From positions 62,001 to 126,000 of the forward strand of contig NZ_ATVX01000006.1 in NCBI RefSeq assembly GCF_000420945.1: a stretch of DNA of 64,000 bases, in the 5' to 3' direction. Every line of letters starts with the position of its first letter. The stretch's first letter is position 1. The stretch is from Butyrivibrio sp. VCB2006 (GTDB lineage Bacteria; Bacillota; Clostridia; Lachnospirales; Lachnospiraceae). Below, piece by piece: positions 9,055 through 17,957 of this stretch. Position numbers and translations under genes: made by a program. Under the pieces are notes generated by a model, which saw only the letters and a list, made by a program, of their open reading frames with translations, was not told the origin of the DNA and searched no databases.

Positions 9055-9064
9055 ATGCTATGAT
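9036..9064 (+). promoter_or_regulatory. Probable codY promoter overlapping the topA terminator
   Basis: TTGAAG (9036-9041), a 17-base spacer and TATGAT (9059-9064) with an extended -10 TG. The -35 element sits in the loop and right arm of the topA terminator, so the two elements share bases. Confidence 0.55.
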
Positions 9065-9145
9065 ACAAATAGCGTAGTAATGTTATTGACGCATTTTCGT
9101 TAATAGTATTGCTTGTGGGGAAATAATCTAAAAAGGAGAACTCTG

Positions 9146-9925
9146 ATGAGTAGTGTACAGCTACTAGATAAAACCCGTAAAATAGGAAAACTGTTACATA
9201 ACAGTAATTCCGGCAAGGTTGTTTTCAATGACATTTGCAGAGTATTGTGTGACATCTTAGCTTCTAACATGTTTGTTATTAGTAAGAAGGGGAAAGTTCT
9301 TGGAATTGGCGAAAGCGTAAACGTTGCTTCCTTGAGTGATCTTCTGGTTGACAATGTTGGCTCTTTTATTGACCCCATGCTCAATGAAAGACTCCTGACA
9401 ATTCTTTCTACAAAAGAAAATGTAAATCTTGAAACACTTGGATTTGAGGGAATCGACAGTTCCAAATTCCAGGCAATCATAACTCCTATCGAGATTGCGG
9501 GAGAAAGACTAGGTACATTATTTATCTACAAAACTGACGCTCCTTACGATATCGATGACATTATTCTTTGTGAGTATGGTACTACAGTAGTAGGACTTGA
9601 AATGCTGAGAGCAGTTAACGAGGAGAATGCAGAAGAGAGTAGAAAGCTTGCTGTTGTTAAATCAGCAATTGGAACTCTTTCCTTCTCGGAGATGCAGGCT
9701 ATCATTCATATCTTCGATGAACTTGATGGTATGGAAGGCGTATTGGTAGCAAGTAAGATTGCTGACAGAGTCGGAATTACCAGAAGCGTAATTGTAAATG
9801 CACTTAGAAAATTTGAGAGTGCAGGCGTAATAGAATCAAGATCATCCGGTATGAAGGGAACTTACATCAAGGTAACTAATGACGTAGTCTTTAACGAGAT
9901 AAAAAAGCTTAAGGCTGAGTTGTAA
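9146..9925 (+). CDS. codY: Global GTP/branched-chain amino acid-responsive regulator CodY
   Basis: 259 residues, the exact family length, from ATG 9146 with AAAAGGAG 8 bases upstream (a TTG at 9113 is not needed). CodY binds DNA when loaded with isoleucine, leucine or valine and GTP, and represses starvation genes. The N-terminal GAF domain starts MSSVQLLDKTRKI and a linker leads to the C-terminal winged helix, whose recognition region reads ASKIADRVGITRSVIVNAL. In Bacillus CodY also represses the fla/che promoter that follows; I see no good CodY box upstream of flgB here. Confidence 0.97.
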   Translation: MSSVQLLDKTRKIGKLLHNSNSGKVVFNDICRVLCDILASNMFVISKKGKVLGIGESVNVASLSDLLVDNVGSFIDPMLNERLLTILSTKENVNLETLGFEGIDSSKFQAIITPIEIAGERLGTLFIYKTDAPYDIDDIILCEYGTTVVGLEMLRAVNEENAEESRKLAVVKSAIGTLSFSEMQAIIHIFDELDGMEGVLVASKIADRVGITRSVIVNALRKFESAGVIESRSSGMKGTYIKVTNDVVFNEIKKLKAEL

Positions 9926-9959
9926 TTATCCGATAAATTTGATACAGGATGGATGAGAT

Positions 9960-9994
9960 GAAGGGATTTATCATTTGGTAAGTCCCTTCTTTTT
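9960..9994 (+). terminator. Terminator of codY
   Basis: A 13-bp stem with G-U pairs (GAAGGGATTTATC, 9960-9972, with GGTAAGTCCCTTC, 9977-9989), an ATTT loop and five T. It separates codY from the flagellar cluster. Confidence 0.82.
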
Positions 9995-10013
9995 AATTCT
10001 ATACATCTTGTAT

Positions 10014-10107
10014 TTGAATTAAGTGATAGACACAATATAAAGTATATTTTTCTTGTATTTTGGTAGAAAAAATCATATTATTAATATAATAACATTATTG
10101 TGTCTAT
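10014..10107 (+). promoter_or_regulatory. flgB upstream region: candidate promoters framed by a 12-bp inverted repeat
   Basis: ATAGACACAATA (10026-10037) and TATTGTGTCTAT (10096-10107) are perfect inverted copies 58 bases apart. Promoter candidates are TTGAAT-N16-TATAAA (10014-10041) and TTGGTA-N19-TATAAT (10060-10090). The right arm would lie close to the second start site. The repeat could be an operator pair or a long 5' hairpin. No sigma-28 -10 is seen here. Confidence 0.45.
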
Positions 10108-10131
10108 ATTGCGTGTATTTTGGAGGATGCC

Positions 10132-10527
10132 ATGATCAATAGTAATGCTTTTGATTATATCAACGTTCTTGATAAAGCCGCAGATGCTTCCTGGCTCAGA
10201 AACGAGGTTATTGCTAATAATATTGCCAATGTAGATACTCCAGGGTATAAGAGACAGGATCTGAATTTTGAGGATGAATTGGAGAGAGCTCTCGGTAATT
10301 CCAGATATGTTTCCATGGATGCCAAAGTGGCAGGCCTTAAGGAGCATGAGCTTAGACCAAGAGTCATCAATGATTACTCAAACTTCTCCTATAGGCTTGA
10401 TAAGAATAACGTTGATATCGATACTGAAAACGTTACACTTGCTGCCAACCAGATCAAGTATCAAGGTTTAATGGCAGGCCTTAATGCAGAGTTTAAAAAC
10501 CTTCAGAGCGTATGCAAGTCATCATGA
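10132..10527 (+). CDS. flgB: Flagellar basal-body rod protein FlgB
   Basis: 131 residues from ATG 10132 (GGAGG 5 bases upstream; a TTG at 10120 overlaps the ribosome site). FlgB forms the proximal rod of the flagellum outside the membrane and is exported by the flagellar type III system. The rod/hook signature NNIANVDTPGYKRQD is at residues 25-40 and the C-terminal helix (LAANQIKYQGLMAGLNAEF) is typical. It is the first gene of the fla/che cluster. Confidence 0.96.
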   Translation: MINSNAFDYINVLDKAADASWLRNEVIANNIANVDTPGYKRQDLNFEDELERALGNSRYVSMDAKVAGLKEHELRPRVINDYSNFSYRLDKNNVDIDTENVTLAANQIKYQGLMAGLNAEFKNLQSVCKSS

Positions 10528-10576
10528 TTATAGCTAAAACCGTAGTAAGTGTGTGCTTTTGTTGGAAGGAGGCTAT

Positions 10577-11026
10577 ATGAATATATTTGATTCCTTTAAC
10601 ATTAACTCATCCGGTATGACGGCTCAGAGATTCAGAATGGATATTATTTCTGAAAACATTGCTAATGCCAATACCACGAGAACTAAAGACGGAGAACATC
10701 CTTATACTCGAAAAGTAGTAAGATTTGCAGAAAAAGGTACTCAGACACCTTTTTCTAGAATCCTTAATGAAAGGCTTGATCATTATTCAGGCCGAGGAGT
10801 TAAGGTTGTTCAGGTTCAGGATGATACCTGGACACAATACAATGTAGTATATGATCCTTCTCATCCGGATGCAGATGAGAATGGTTATGTAACTTATCCA
10901 AATGTTAATACGGTTACTGAAATGACTAACCTTATTGACGCCAGTAGATCTTATGAAGCAAATGCAACGGCTTTTAATGCCAGCAAGAACATCGCTACAA
11001 GAGGTCTCGAACTGGGACAAGGATAA
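10577..11026 (+). CDS. flgC: Flagellar basal-body rod protein FlgC
   Basis: 149 residues from ATG 10577, chosen for the AAGGAGG site 5 bases upstream. FlgC is a proximal rod subunit. The N-terminus has SENIANANTTRTKDGEHPY, the family signature, followed by YTRKVV. The C-terminus carries the heptad-rich helix ending SRSYEANATAFNASK. It follows flgB by 49 bases in the same operon. Confidence 0.96.
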   Translation: MNIFDSFNINSSGMTAQRFRMDIISENIANANTTRTKDGEHPYTRKVVRFAEKGTQTPFSRILNERLDHYSGRGVKVVQVQDDTWTQYNVVYDPSHPDADENGYVTYPNVNTVTEMTNLIDASRSYEANATAFNASKNIATRGLELGQG

Positions 11027-11106
11027 TTGGTAACAGATAATTACATCACAAGTGGTTGCTAAATGTTGATTCAGGATACGGAGGTCTGTTTAGGAGGGGA
11101 TAATAA

Positions 11107-11445
11107 ATGGCATCTCTTGATATTTCTCAACTTAGAAATGTTTCTTCTGATGTTATCAGAAATGCGGAACATCTTAACAGTAAGGTATATAACGTACTTG
11201 GTCCGCAGGACGACAATAACTCTTTTGCCAACATATTTGACAGGGCAATGGAGAACATTAACACCACAAATGCTTATTTGTCAGATGCAGAGAATGAGGA
11301 GATTAAGTGGGCACTTGGCCAGACCAATAATACTCATGATCTGTCTATCGCGCTTCAAAAAGCTCAGACAACTCTGCAGTACACAATAGCGGTTAGAGAC
11401 CGCGCACTTTCTGCATATAGAGAAATTACTCAAATGCAGATCTAA
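11107..11445 (+). CDS. fliE: Flagellar hook-basal body complex protein FliE
   Basis: 112 residues, with AGGAGGGG upstream. FliE joins the MS ring to the rod and is the first substrate of the export apparatus. The C-terminal half shows the family pattern HDLSIALQKAQTTLQY and AVRDRALSAYREI. The order flgB-flgC-fliE-fliF is the canonical one. Confidence 0.95.
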   Translation: MASLDISQLRNVSSDVIRNAEHLNSKVYNVLGPQDDNNSFANIFDRAMENINTTNAYLSDAENEEIKWALGQTNNTHDLSIALQKAQTTLQYTIAVRDRALSAYREITQMQI

Positions 11446-11491
11446 GTTTTTAGTTTTTTAGTTTTTATTTTAAACGAGGGGAGGGAGAATA

Positions 11492-13111
11492 ATGGCTGAA
11501 AGATTAAGAGCCGCGTGGCAAAAAGTTCTCGATTGGTGGAACCAGTTCACAGCCAAGCAGAAGACTTTGATAGTCGGCGCTGGTTCTGTTGTGCTGCTCA
11601 CAATTATTATTCTGGTTACTGTACTTAACCAGCCTCAATATGTTCTATTGGCTCAAGCCACTTCTACCAAAGAAGCTTCTGAAATTAAGGATCTTCTCGA
11701 TTCCAATGCAATAGGTTATAAAATGTCGGATGATGGTCTGAATTTTAAAGTCCTAAAAAAGGATCAGGCAAATGCCAGCCTTCTTTTGGGTGCTAATGAT
11801 ATTCAGTCCTATGCATACAGCATTAATAATGTCACGGATGGTAGCTTCTCCACCACGGAATCAGACAAGCAGAAAAAATATGTCAAATACCTGGAAAGTC
11901 AGCTGGAGCATGACATGCTGGTAAAGTTTGACGCCATAGAGAGCGCCAGCGTTACCCTTCATATTCCTGATAATGACGGAACACTTATTGGCAACAAGGA
12001 CGAGGCTTCAGCGTGGATTCTTTTGAATGTTGTTGATCCTAACAGCTTTGGCGAAGAAAATGCAACCTTTGTAGCCAAGGCTGTTGCAGCTGCCCTTGGT
12101 AAAAAATCTACCAACGACATTGTAATCCTTGATTATAGCGGAAATCTTCTTTTCTCAGGAAGCGAAGAAACTACCGATGCCGGAATAGCAAGTAATCAGC
12201 TTAATCTTAAAACTAAGGCTGAGCAGATTGTTAAGAATGAAGTTAAAAAGGTTCTACTTGGAACAAAGCTTTATGATGATATTCAGGTAGCAAGCAATCT
12301 TGTTCTTGATTTTTCCAAGGAAGAAAAGACTAATCACACCTATACACCTGCAGAGGATCAGACACAGGGTGTTCTTTCACATGAGTCCATATACAATGCG
12401 GAAAATGTTAATGGTGTAAGCGGAATTCCAGGAACTGATACCAACGAAGATGATGAGACAACTTACGTAACTCAGGATAATACCAATTCAAGTTCTACGA
12501 TTTCCGAGGAAACAAGGGATTATCTTCCAAACGAAGAGATTACTACCAGTACCAATATTCCCGGAGCTGTTAAATATGATGAGTCATCTATTTCTGTTAC
12601 TGCAATTAACTATGTAGTAATGCAGGAAGAAAACTACGACAAGTCAGCAAATGGTGATCTTGACTGGAAGGATTACAAGATAGCCAATACAGAACCGGTG
12701 GCTGTTGATGTCCCTGAGGAAATGGTAAATGTTGTTGCCAAGGCAACAGGCATTTCCGCTGATAATGTGGCTATGGCAGCCTATACTCAGTATGTATTTA
12801 TTGATAAGAGCGGAGCTAACGTTACTGTAACTGATATCTTACAGATTGTAACGATACTTATTATTCTTGGACTTCTTGCATTCATAGTAATAAGGAGTAT
12901 GTGGACAAGCAAGAAGACAGAAGAAGAACCGGAGCCGGAAGCTCTTTCAGTGGAGCAGCTGCTTGAGTCAACACCTGAAGAGGCACTTGAAGACATCGAA
13001 ATGGATACCGGATCAGAGACGAAACGTCTTATTGAGAAATTCGTTGATGAGAATCCTGAAGCTGCAGCTACACTTCTTCGTAACTGGCTTAACGAGGATT
13101 ATGGAATGTGA
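11492..13111 (+). CDS. fliF: Flagellar M-ring protein FliF
   Basis: 539 residues with GAGGGGAGGG upstream. FliF builds the MS ring in the cytoplasmic membrane and seeds assembly of the motor and export gate. Two transmembrane helices flank a large periplasm-facing region: about 24-45 (LIVGAGSVVLLTIIILVTVL) and about 445-466 (DILQIVTILIILGLLAFIVI). The first ring-building motif contains YKMSDDG. The acidic C-terminal tail, ending NWLNEDYGM, is the FliG-binding segment. The middle (about 280-360) is rich in T, N, E and S, as in the variable extension of other FliF proteins. Confidence 0.96.
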   Translation: MAERLRAAWQKVLDWWNQFTAKQKTLIVGAGSVVLLTIIILVTVLNQPQYVLLAQATSTKEASEIKDLLDSNAIGYKMSDDGLNFKVLKKDQANASLLLGANDIQSYAYSINNVTDGSFSTTESDKQKKYVKYLESQLEHDMLVKFDAIESASVTLHIPDNDGTLIGNKDEASAWILLNVVDPNSFGEENATFVAKAVAAALGKKSTNDIVILDYSGNLLFSGSEETTDAGIASNQLNLKTKAEQIVKNEVKKVLLGTKLYDDIQVASNLVLDFSKEEKTNHTYTPAEDQTQGVLSHESIYNAENVNGVSGIPGTDTNEDDETTYVTQDNTNSSSTISEETRDYLPNEEITTSTNIPGAVKYDESSISVTAINYVVMQEENYDKSANGDLDWKDYKIANTEPVAVDVPEEMVNVVAKATGISADNVAMAAYTQYVFIDKSGANVTVTDILQIVTILIILGLLAFIVIRSMWTSKKTEEEPEPEALSVEQLLESTPEEALEDIEMDTGSETKRLIEKFVDENPEAAATLLRNWLNEDYGM

Positions 13112-13168
13112 GCAATCCGTGTATCGCGGATTATATTTTATAAATAATTTTCATGGGGAGTATAAAAT

Positions 13169-14203
13169 ATGGATGCTGAAGTAACTGGTGGCAATTCCTT
13201 AATTGCCGATTTTACTGGCACTCAAAAAGCGGCGATCCTACTTATTGCATTAGGACCGGAGAAATCCTCCGCCATATTCAAACATCTAAAGGAAGAGGAA
13301 ATCGAGGAACTGACTCTTGAGATTGCGAACACAAGAAGTGTTACATCTCAGATAAAAGAGGCAGTTTTAGAGGAGTTCTATGGCGTCTGCCTTGCACAGC
13401 AGTATATAGCTGAGGGTGGTATCAACTACGCTAAAGAGCTTCTTGAGAAAGCTCTTGGTGAAGATAAGGCTCTTGATGTTATCAGTAAGCTTACTGCGTC
13501 CTTGCAGGTTAAGCCTTTCGAGTTTATTCGTAAGACAGAGCCTTCCCAGATCCTTACCTTCATTCAGGATGAGCATCCTCAGACTATCGCTCTTATTTTG
13601 TCCTATATGTCTCCTTCACAAAGTGCCCTTATCTTATCGGCTATTCCGCCTGACAGACAGGCTGATGTTGCAAAGCGTATCGCTGCCATGGACAGAACAA
13701 GTCCTGACACGATTAAAGAGGTAGAAAAAGTGTTGGAATCCAAGCTGTCATCTCTTGTAAACCAGGATTATACAATCGTTGGTGGTGTAGACGCGGTAGT
13801 AGAGATCCTCAATACAGTCGATCGTGCTACAGAAAAGCACATCATGGAGACTTTGGAAATCGAAGAGCCGGAGCTTGCCGACGAGATCAGAAAGAAGATG
13901 TTCGTATTCGAAGATGTTCTTCTTCTGGACGACAGATCTATACAGAGAGTGCTGCGTGAGGTTGAGAATAGTGACCTTGGCCTTGCACTTAAGGGTGCTA
14001 CTGAGAACGTACAGACTGCAATCTTTAACAACCTGTCTAAGCGTCTTGCTGCTATGATCAAGGAAGATATGGACTTCATGGGACCTGTTCGTATGAAGGA
14101 CGTTGAAGAGGCGCAGCAGAAGATTGTTAACGTAATCAGAAAGCTTGAAGATGCTGGTGAAATTGTAATCTCCAGAGGTGGAGGTGATGAGCTAGTTGTC
14201 TAA
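13169..14203 (+). CDS. fliG: Flagellar motor switch protein FliG
   Basis: 344 residues. FliG is the rotor protein on which the stator acts and which reverses rotation. The N-domain (TGTQKAAILLIALGPEKS) contacts FliF, the EHPQT motif of the middle domain (about 131-135) is present, and the C-terminal torque helix includes VFEDVLLLDDRSIQRVLREV with its charged residues. The gene overlaps the start of fliH by 8 bases, implying translational coupling. Confidence 0.97.
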   Translation: MDAEVTGGNSLIADFTGTQKAAILLIALGPEKSSAIFKHLKEEEIEELTLEIANTRSVTSQIKEAVLEEFYGVCLAQQYIAEGGINYAKELLEKALGEDKALDVISKLTASLQVKPFEFIRKTEPSQILTFIQDEHPQTIALILSYMSPSQSALILSAIPPDRQADVAKRIAAMDRTSPDTIKEVEKVLESKLSSLVNQDYTIVGGVDAVVEILNTVDRATEKHIMETLEIEEPELADEIRKKMFVFEDVLLLDDRSIQRVLREVENSDLGLALKGATENVQTAIFNNLSKRLAAMIKEDMDFMGPVRMKDVEEAQQKIVNVIRKLEDAGEIVISRGGGDELVV

Positions 14204-15071
14204 TTTATTTAAAGCGGGTTTTGTTAGCTTTGACGATTCTGAGAAATTCGTCATTGATAGTAATGATCTTGCAAACAGAAAAATTGAAGCCTTTCAGGAA
14301 CAGGAACTTCGTCGTCAGCGTGCAATGATGACTGACGAAGGGGGTTCTTTTCCTGAGGGAGAAGATGGAGATTTTGTTCCCGGAATAGATATGGAGCAGC
14401 TATCCCAGCTAACTGAGGATCAAGGTATGACGGAAACATTTCCTGATCCTCAATTTGATATGGAAGCAATGCAGGCTGAGATTGATTTTAAGCTTCAGCA
14501 GGCCCAGGAACAGGCTGATATGATAATCCAGAATGCCCAGGAACAGGCTAATGTCCTGGTGTCTCAGGCCCAGGAAGAAGGCCACCGTCAGGGATATGAA
14601 GCAGGTTATCAGGAGGGTGTTGCTGCTGCAGAGGCTCTTAAAGCTGATATAGAGCAGCAAAGAGGTGATCTGGAAGCTGAGTATCAGCAGATTGTTGACG
14701 GCCTTGAACCTGAAATGGTTGATGTCCTCACTCAGATATATGAGCATGTCTTTGGAGTGGAACTTAGAGAGGATAAAGGGATTATTCTTCATCTGCTCAA
14801 GTCTACACTTTCGAGAATCGAGCCGGGGAATGACCTTATTGTTCATGTTTCCTCAGATGATTATGATGATGTTATAGAAGAAAGAGCTTCTCTGGAGGCT
14901 TGTATTACATCTCCAAACACTACAATGGAGATTATAGAAGATCCTCTTTTAAAAGAGAATGAATGCATGATCGAGTCTGACAGCGGTGTATTTGACTGTA
15001 GTCTCGGTGTAGAGCTTTCAGAATTATCCCGTAAGCTTAAGCTATTATCTTTTGACAGAGCTAGAAGATAA
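14196..15071 (+). CDS. fliH: Flagellar assembly protein FliH
   Basis: 291 residues, starting at TTG 14196 inside the fliG stop region. GGAGGTGA (14180-14187), 8 bases upstream, supports this start. FliH is the elongated regulator of the export ATPase FliI and docks it at the C-ring. A long Gln/Glu/Ala-rich helix (about 95-175, with QAQEQ, NAQEQ and SQAQEEGHRQGYEAGYQEG) matches the family's GxxxG-type repeat region. The C-terminus (SRIEPGNDLIVHVSSDDYD) matches the vacuolar ATPase E-like domain. Confidence 0.9.
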   Translation: MSNLFKAGFVSFDDSEKFVIDSNDLANRKIEAFQEQELRRQRAMMTDEGGSFPEGEDGDFVPGIDMEQLSQLTEDQGMTETFPDPQFDMEAMQAEIDFKLQQAQEQADMIIQNAQEQANVLVSQAQEEGHRQGYEAGYQEGVAAAEALKADIEQQRGDLEAEYQQIVDGLEPEMVDVLTQIYEHVFGVELREDKGIILHLLKSTLSRIEPGNDLIVHVSSDDYDDVIEERASLEACITSPNTTMEIIEDPLLKENECMIESDSGVFDCSLGVELSELSRKLKLLSFDRARR

Positions 15072-15080
15072 GGAGCGCCA

Positions 15081-16439
15081 ATGCTGACATCCCAGGTAGA
15101 TTTTTCCAAATACAAAAAGATGCAGAATGCTCCATTTTATCGTATGAGTGGTAAAGTGGTTAATGTTATCGGGCTTACCATCGAGTCTGCCGGACCTGAT
15201 GCTAAGCTTGGCGACATATGCCTTATTTATCCCAAGAAAAAAGATAATGAGACATTGTCTGAATCCAAGGGAAGACCTGCCATGGCAGAGGTTGTGGGCT
15301 TTAAGGATAATCATGTTCAGCTGATGCCTTACGAGAACACCAGTGGAATCGGTAATGGAAGTATTGTAGAAAACACTGATTCTCCTCTTAGAGTAAACGT
15401 TGGAGAAGGTTTGCTGGGACAGACTCTTGATGGCCTTGGAAGAATTGACGGTACAAGCTTTGGTAAGGGAGTTATGCTGGAGGATGGTATCGCCTATTCT
15501 GTTGAGAATCAGCCACCGGATCCCATGACAAGAGATCCGATTTCAGATGTTCTTTCTCTTGGAGTTAAGGCTGTTGATGGTCTTCTTACAGTTGGTAAGG
15601 GGCAGAGAATTGGTATCTTTGCCGGCTCAGGTGTTGGTAAGAGTACACTTCTTGGTATGTTTGCCAGAAATACTCAGGCTGATATAAATGTTATTGCTCT
15701 TATCGGAGAGCGAGGCAGGGAAGTTCGAGAGTTCATCGAACGAGACCTTGGCGAAGAAGGCATGAAGAGGTCAATTGTAGTCTGTGCTACCTCTGATAAA
15801 CCTGCTCTAGAAAGACTTAAAGCTGCCAAAACGGCCACATCTATTGCGGAGTATTTCCGTGATAAGGGAAAAGATGTACTTTTAATGATGGACTCCCTTA
15901 CGAGATTTTCCATGGCTCAGAGGGAAATCGGACTTGCCAGCGGTGAGCCTCCTGTATCAAGAGGATATCCGCCGAGCGTTTATGCAGAAATGCCTAAGCT
16001 TCTTGAGAGAGCCGGAAGATCAAGGAAAGGTTCTATTACAGGTCTTTATACGGTTCTTGTTGATGGTGATGATATGAACGAACCTATCACCGATACAGCC
16101 CGTGGTATCCTGGACGGACATATTGTTCTTAACAGAAAACTTGCGCAAAAGAATCATTATCCTGCAATAGATGTCCTTGCAAGCATTTCCAGATGTATGT
16201 CTGCCATAGCTGATCCGGAGCACAAAAAGGCTGCAGGAAAACTTAAAAATGTTCTTGCTACCTATAATGATGCTGAGGATCTTATAAACATCGGTGCTTA
16301 CAGAGCCGGTGCCAATAAAAATATTGACTATGCCGTATCTAAGATTGAAGCAGTTAATGCTTTTCTGATGCAGGAAACAGATGAAAAGTTCTCTTTTGAA
16401 GAGATTAGACAGACTTTAATTGATATGTTCAATGATTAA
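15081..16439 (+). CDS. fliI: Flagellum-specific ATPase FliI
   Basis: 452 residues. FliI is the hexameric ATPase of the flagellar type III export machine, related to F1-beta. The Walker A motif is AGSGVGKST (K187 at the lysine), followed by IGERGREVREF and the Walker B stretch VLLMMDSLTRF; the SRGYPPS signature is also present. It stands 9 bases after fliH and is followed by fliJ, giving the complete H-I-J export ATPase set. Confidence 0.97.
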   Translation: MLTSQVDFSKYKKMQNAPFYRMSGKVVNVIGLTIESAGPDAKLGDICLIYPKKKDNETLSESKGRPAMAEVVGFKDNHVQLMPYENTSGIGNGSIVENTDSPLRVNVGEGLLGQTLDGLGRIDGTSFGKGVMLEDGIAYSVENQPPDPMTRDPISDVLSLGVKAVDGLLTVGKGQRIGIFAGSGVGKSTLLGMFARNTQADINVIALIGERGREVREFIERDLGEEGMKRSIVVCATSDKPALERLKAAKTATSIAEYFRDKGKDVLLMMDSLTRFSMAQREIGLASGEPPVSRGYPPSVYAEMPKLLERAGRSRKGSITGLYTVLVDGDDMNEPITDTARGILDGHIVLNRKLAQKNHYPAIDVLASISRCMSAIADPEHKKAAGKLKNVLATYNDAEDLINIGAYRAGANKNIDYAVSKIEAVNAFLMQETDEKFSFEEIRQTLIDMFND

Positions 16440-16456
16440 AGAAAACGGAAATCTAT

Positions 16457-16912
16457 ATGGCAAGATTTGTTTATAGGATGCAGAGCGTCCTTAATATTAA
16501 ACAGAAAACCGAAGGGCAGATCAAAATGGAGTTTGCTTCTGCTCAGTCTGAACTTAACAAGCAGATAGATATATTTGATGAATATGTCAGGCGTAAAGAG
16601 GAATATCTGCTGGAAGCAGAGGAACTTAGAAACGCAGAAACCCTTAAGCTTCAAGATATTCTCGATAACCAGTATGCTACAGCCCAAATGGACGTTATGA
16701 TTGCTTCGCAGGCTAAGGTTGTTGCCCAGCATGAAGAGATTGTTGAGAAAATCAGAGTGAGACTAACCAAAGCTGTACAGGAGCGCAAAATGCAGGAAAC
16801 ACTTAGAGAACGCGCCTATGCAGAATGGATAGAGGAAGAAAAACAGGAAGAAGCAAAGGAAAACGATCAGCGTACAAGTTTTACATATACACAAAGGCAA
16901 CGCGAACAATAA
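16457..16912 (+). CDS. fliJ: Flagellar export protein FliJ
   Basis: 151 residues, almost wholly charged coiled coil. FliJ is the stalk inserted in the FliI hexamer that links it to FlhA. The start FVYRMQSVLNIKQKTEGQ is the family's N-terminal pattern, and heptads run through about residue 135. Sequence similarity among FliJ proteins is low, so position after fliI is strong support. Confidence 0.88.
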   Translation: MARFVYRMQSVLNIKQKTEGQIKMEFASAQSELNKQIDIFDEYVRRKEEYLLEAEELRNAETLKLQDILDNQYATAQMDVMIASQAKVVAQHEEIVEKIRVRLTKAVQERKMQETLRERAYAEWIEEEKQEEAKENDQRTSFTYTQRQREQ

Positions 16913-16933
16913 CCTAATGAGGGGATATGCTTA

Positions 16934-17872
16934 ATGGCTGATATTTCAAACATTGAAGATCCAAAAGCCGCCAAAGCCAAGCTTAAAGCGGATAAAAAAG
17001 AATATGCGAAGCAGTTAAAAGCCCAGAGAAAAGAAGCTAAAGAGAAGGCTCAGGAATTTGCCGACAGAACCGCCGAAATCAATGGTGATAATGCCGGAGG
17101 GTTTGCTACTATCGTAATTACTTTCCTGATAATTCTCATATGGCTTGCTATTATGGCTCTTTTGATAAAACTGGATGTGGGTGGATTTGGCTCGGATATC
17201 CTTGCTCCAATAATCGGAGATGTTCCGGGACTCAATCTGATCCTTCCGGATGGAGCTGCCAGTCAAAAAGAGCAGCAGGTAACAGATGTAAGTTCTGCCG
17301 AGAGTTCTATTTCTTCATCCATAAATAGCCTTGAAGAAGCTAACGCTTATATCAAGAGACTGGAGATTGCTTTGCAGTCTGAAATGGAACAAAACAGCAG
17401 CTATGCTTCTACGATTGATAAACTGGAGGCTGAGGTTTCAAGACTTGAACCATTCGAGCGCCAGCAAAAAGAGTTTTATGAGGAAAGAGCCAGTTTTTAT
17501 GCCAGCGTTGTTTATGGAGATTATGCTCCGGATGCTGCTGCCTATGCTTCTTATTATTCAATGATCGATCCTGAGACTGCTGCAAGACTTTATCAGGAAG
17601 TGGTTCAGGGAGAACTTGATGATGAGGCTATCAAGGCTTTTGCTACCACTTATTCAGGAATGAAGGCCAAGCAGGCTGCCCAGATTTTTGATGAGATGGT
17701 GGATGAAAACCAGATTCAGCTTGTTGCAAGAATTTTGGCTCAGATGACAATCGAGAACAGAGGAGATATCCTTGCTCAGATGGAAAAGGCTAATGCAGCT
17801 AAGCTTACTCAGCTTCTTGAACCATCTGCTCTCGAAAAAGAGTCAACACAGGTTACAGGAGAAAAGAAATAA
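16934..17872 (+). CDS. YlxF/MotE-like membrane protein with MgtE-N-type domain
   Basis: 312 residues: a Lys/Ala-rich cytoplasmic N-terminus (1-50), one transmembrane helix about 56-79 (FATIVITFLIILIWLAIMAL), a coiled coil (about 125-180) and a C-terminal domain with repeated units resembling the MgtE N-terminal fold (MIDPETAARLYQEV, MKAKQAAQIFDEM, LVARILAQM). Bacillus ylxF occupies this same position between fliJ and fliK. MotE in alphaproteobacteria is a MotC chaperone with a similar domain. The role here is unproven. A strong terminator follows directly. Confidence 0.75.
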   Translation: MADISNIEDPKAAKAKLKADKKEYAKQLKAQRKEAKEKAQEFADRTAEINGDNAGGFATIVITFLIILIWLAIMALLIKLDVGGFGSDILAPIIGDVPGLNLILPDGAASQKEQQVTDVSSAESSISSSINSLEEANAYIKRLEIALQSEMEQNSSYASTIDKLEAEVSRLEPFERQQKEFYEERASFYASVVYGDYAPDAAAYASYYSMIDPETAARLYQEVVQGELDDEAIKAFATTYSGMKAKQAAQIFDEMVDENQIQLVARILAQMTIENRGDILAQMEKANAAKLTQLLEPSALEKESTQVTGEKK

Positions 17873-17901
17873 TTTTATAAAAATTTAATAATGGATTAAA
17901 T

Positions 17902-17945
17902 AGTCGCAGTACATGAAGATTTTGTGTGCTGCGGCTTATTTTTTT
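17902..17945 (+). terminator. Terminator inside the flagellar cluster
   Basis: AGTCGCAGTACA (17902-17913) pairs with TGTGCTGCGGCT (17925-17936): 12 bp including two G-U pairs, an 11-base loop, then TA and seven T. It divides the flgB-to-ylxF block from the fliK block. Confidence 0.83.
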
Positions 17946-17957
17946 GACATCTTAGAC

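Noticed and set aside
9929-9936. TCCGATAA as a fourth sigma-28 -10 element
   Set aside because: It lies before the strong codY terminator (9960-9994), so a transcript would end before flgB; one base also differs from the consensus.
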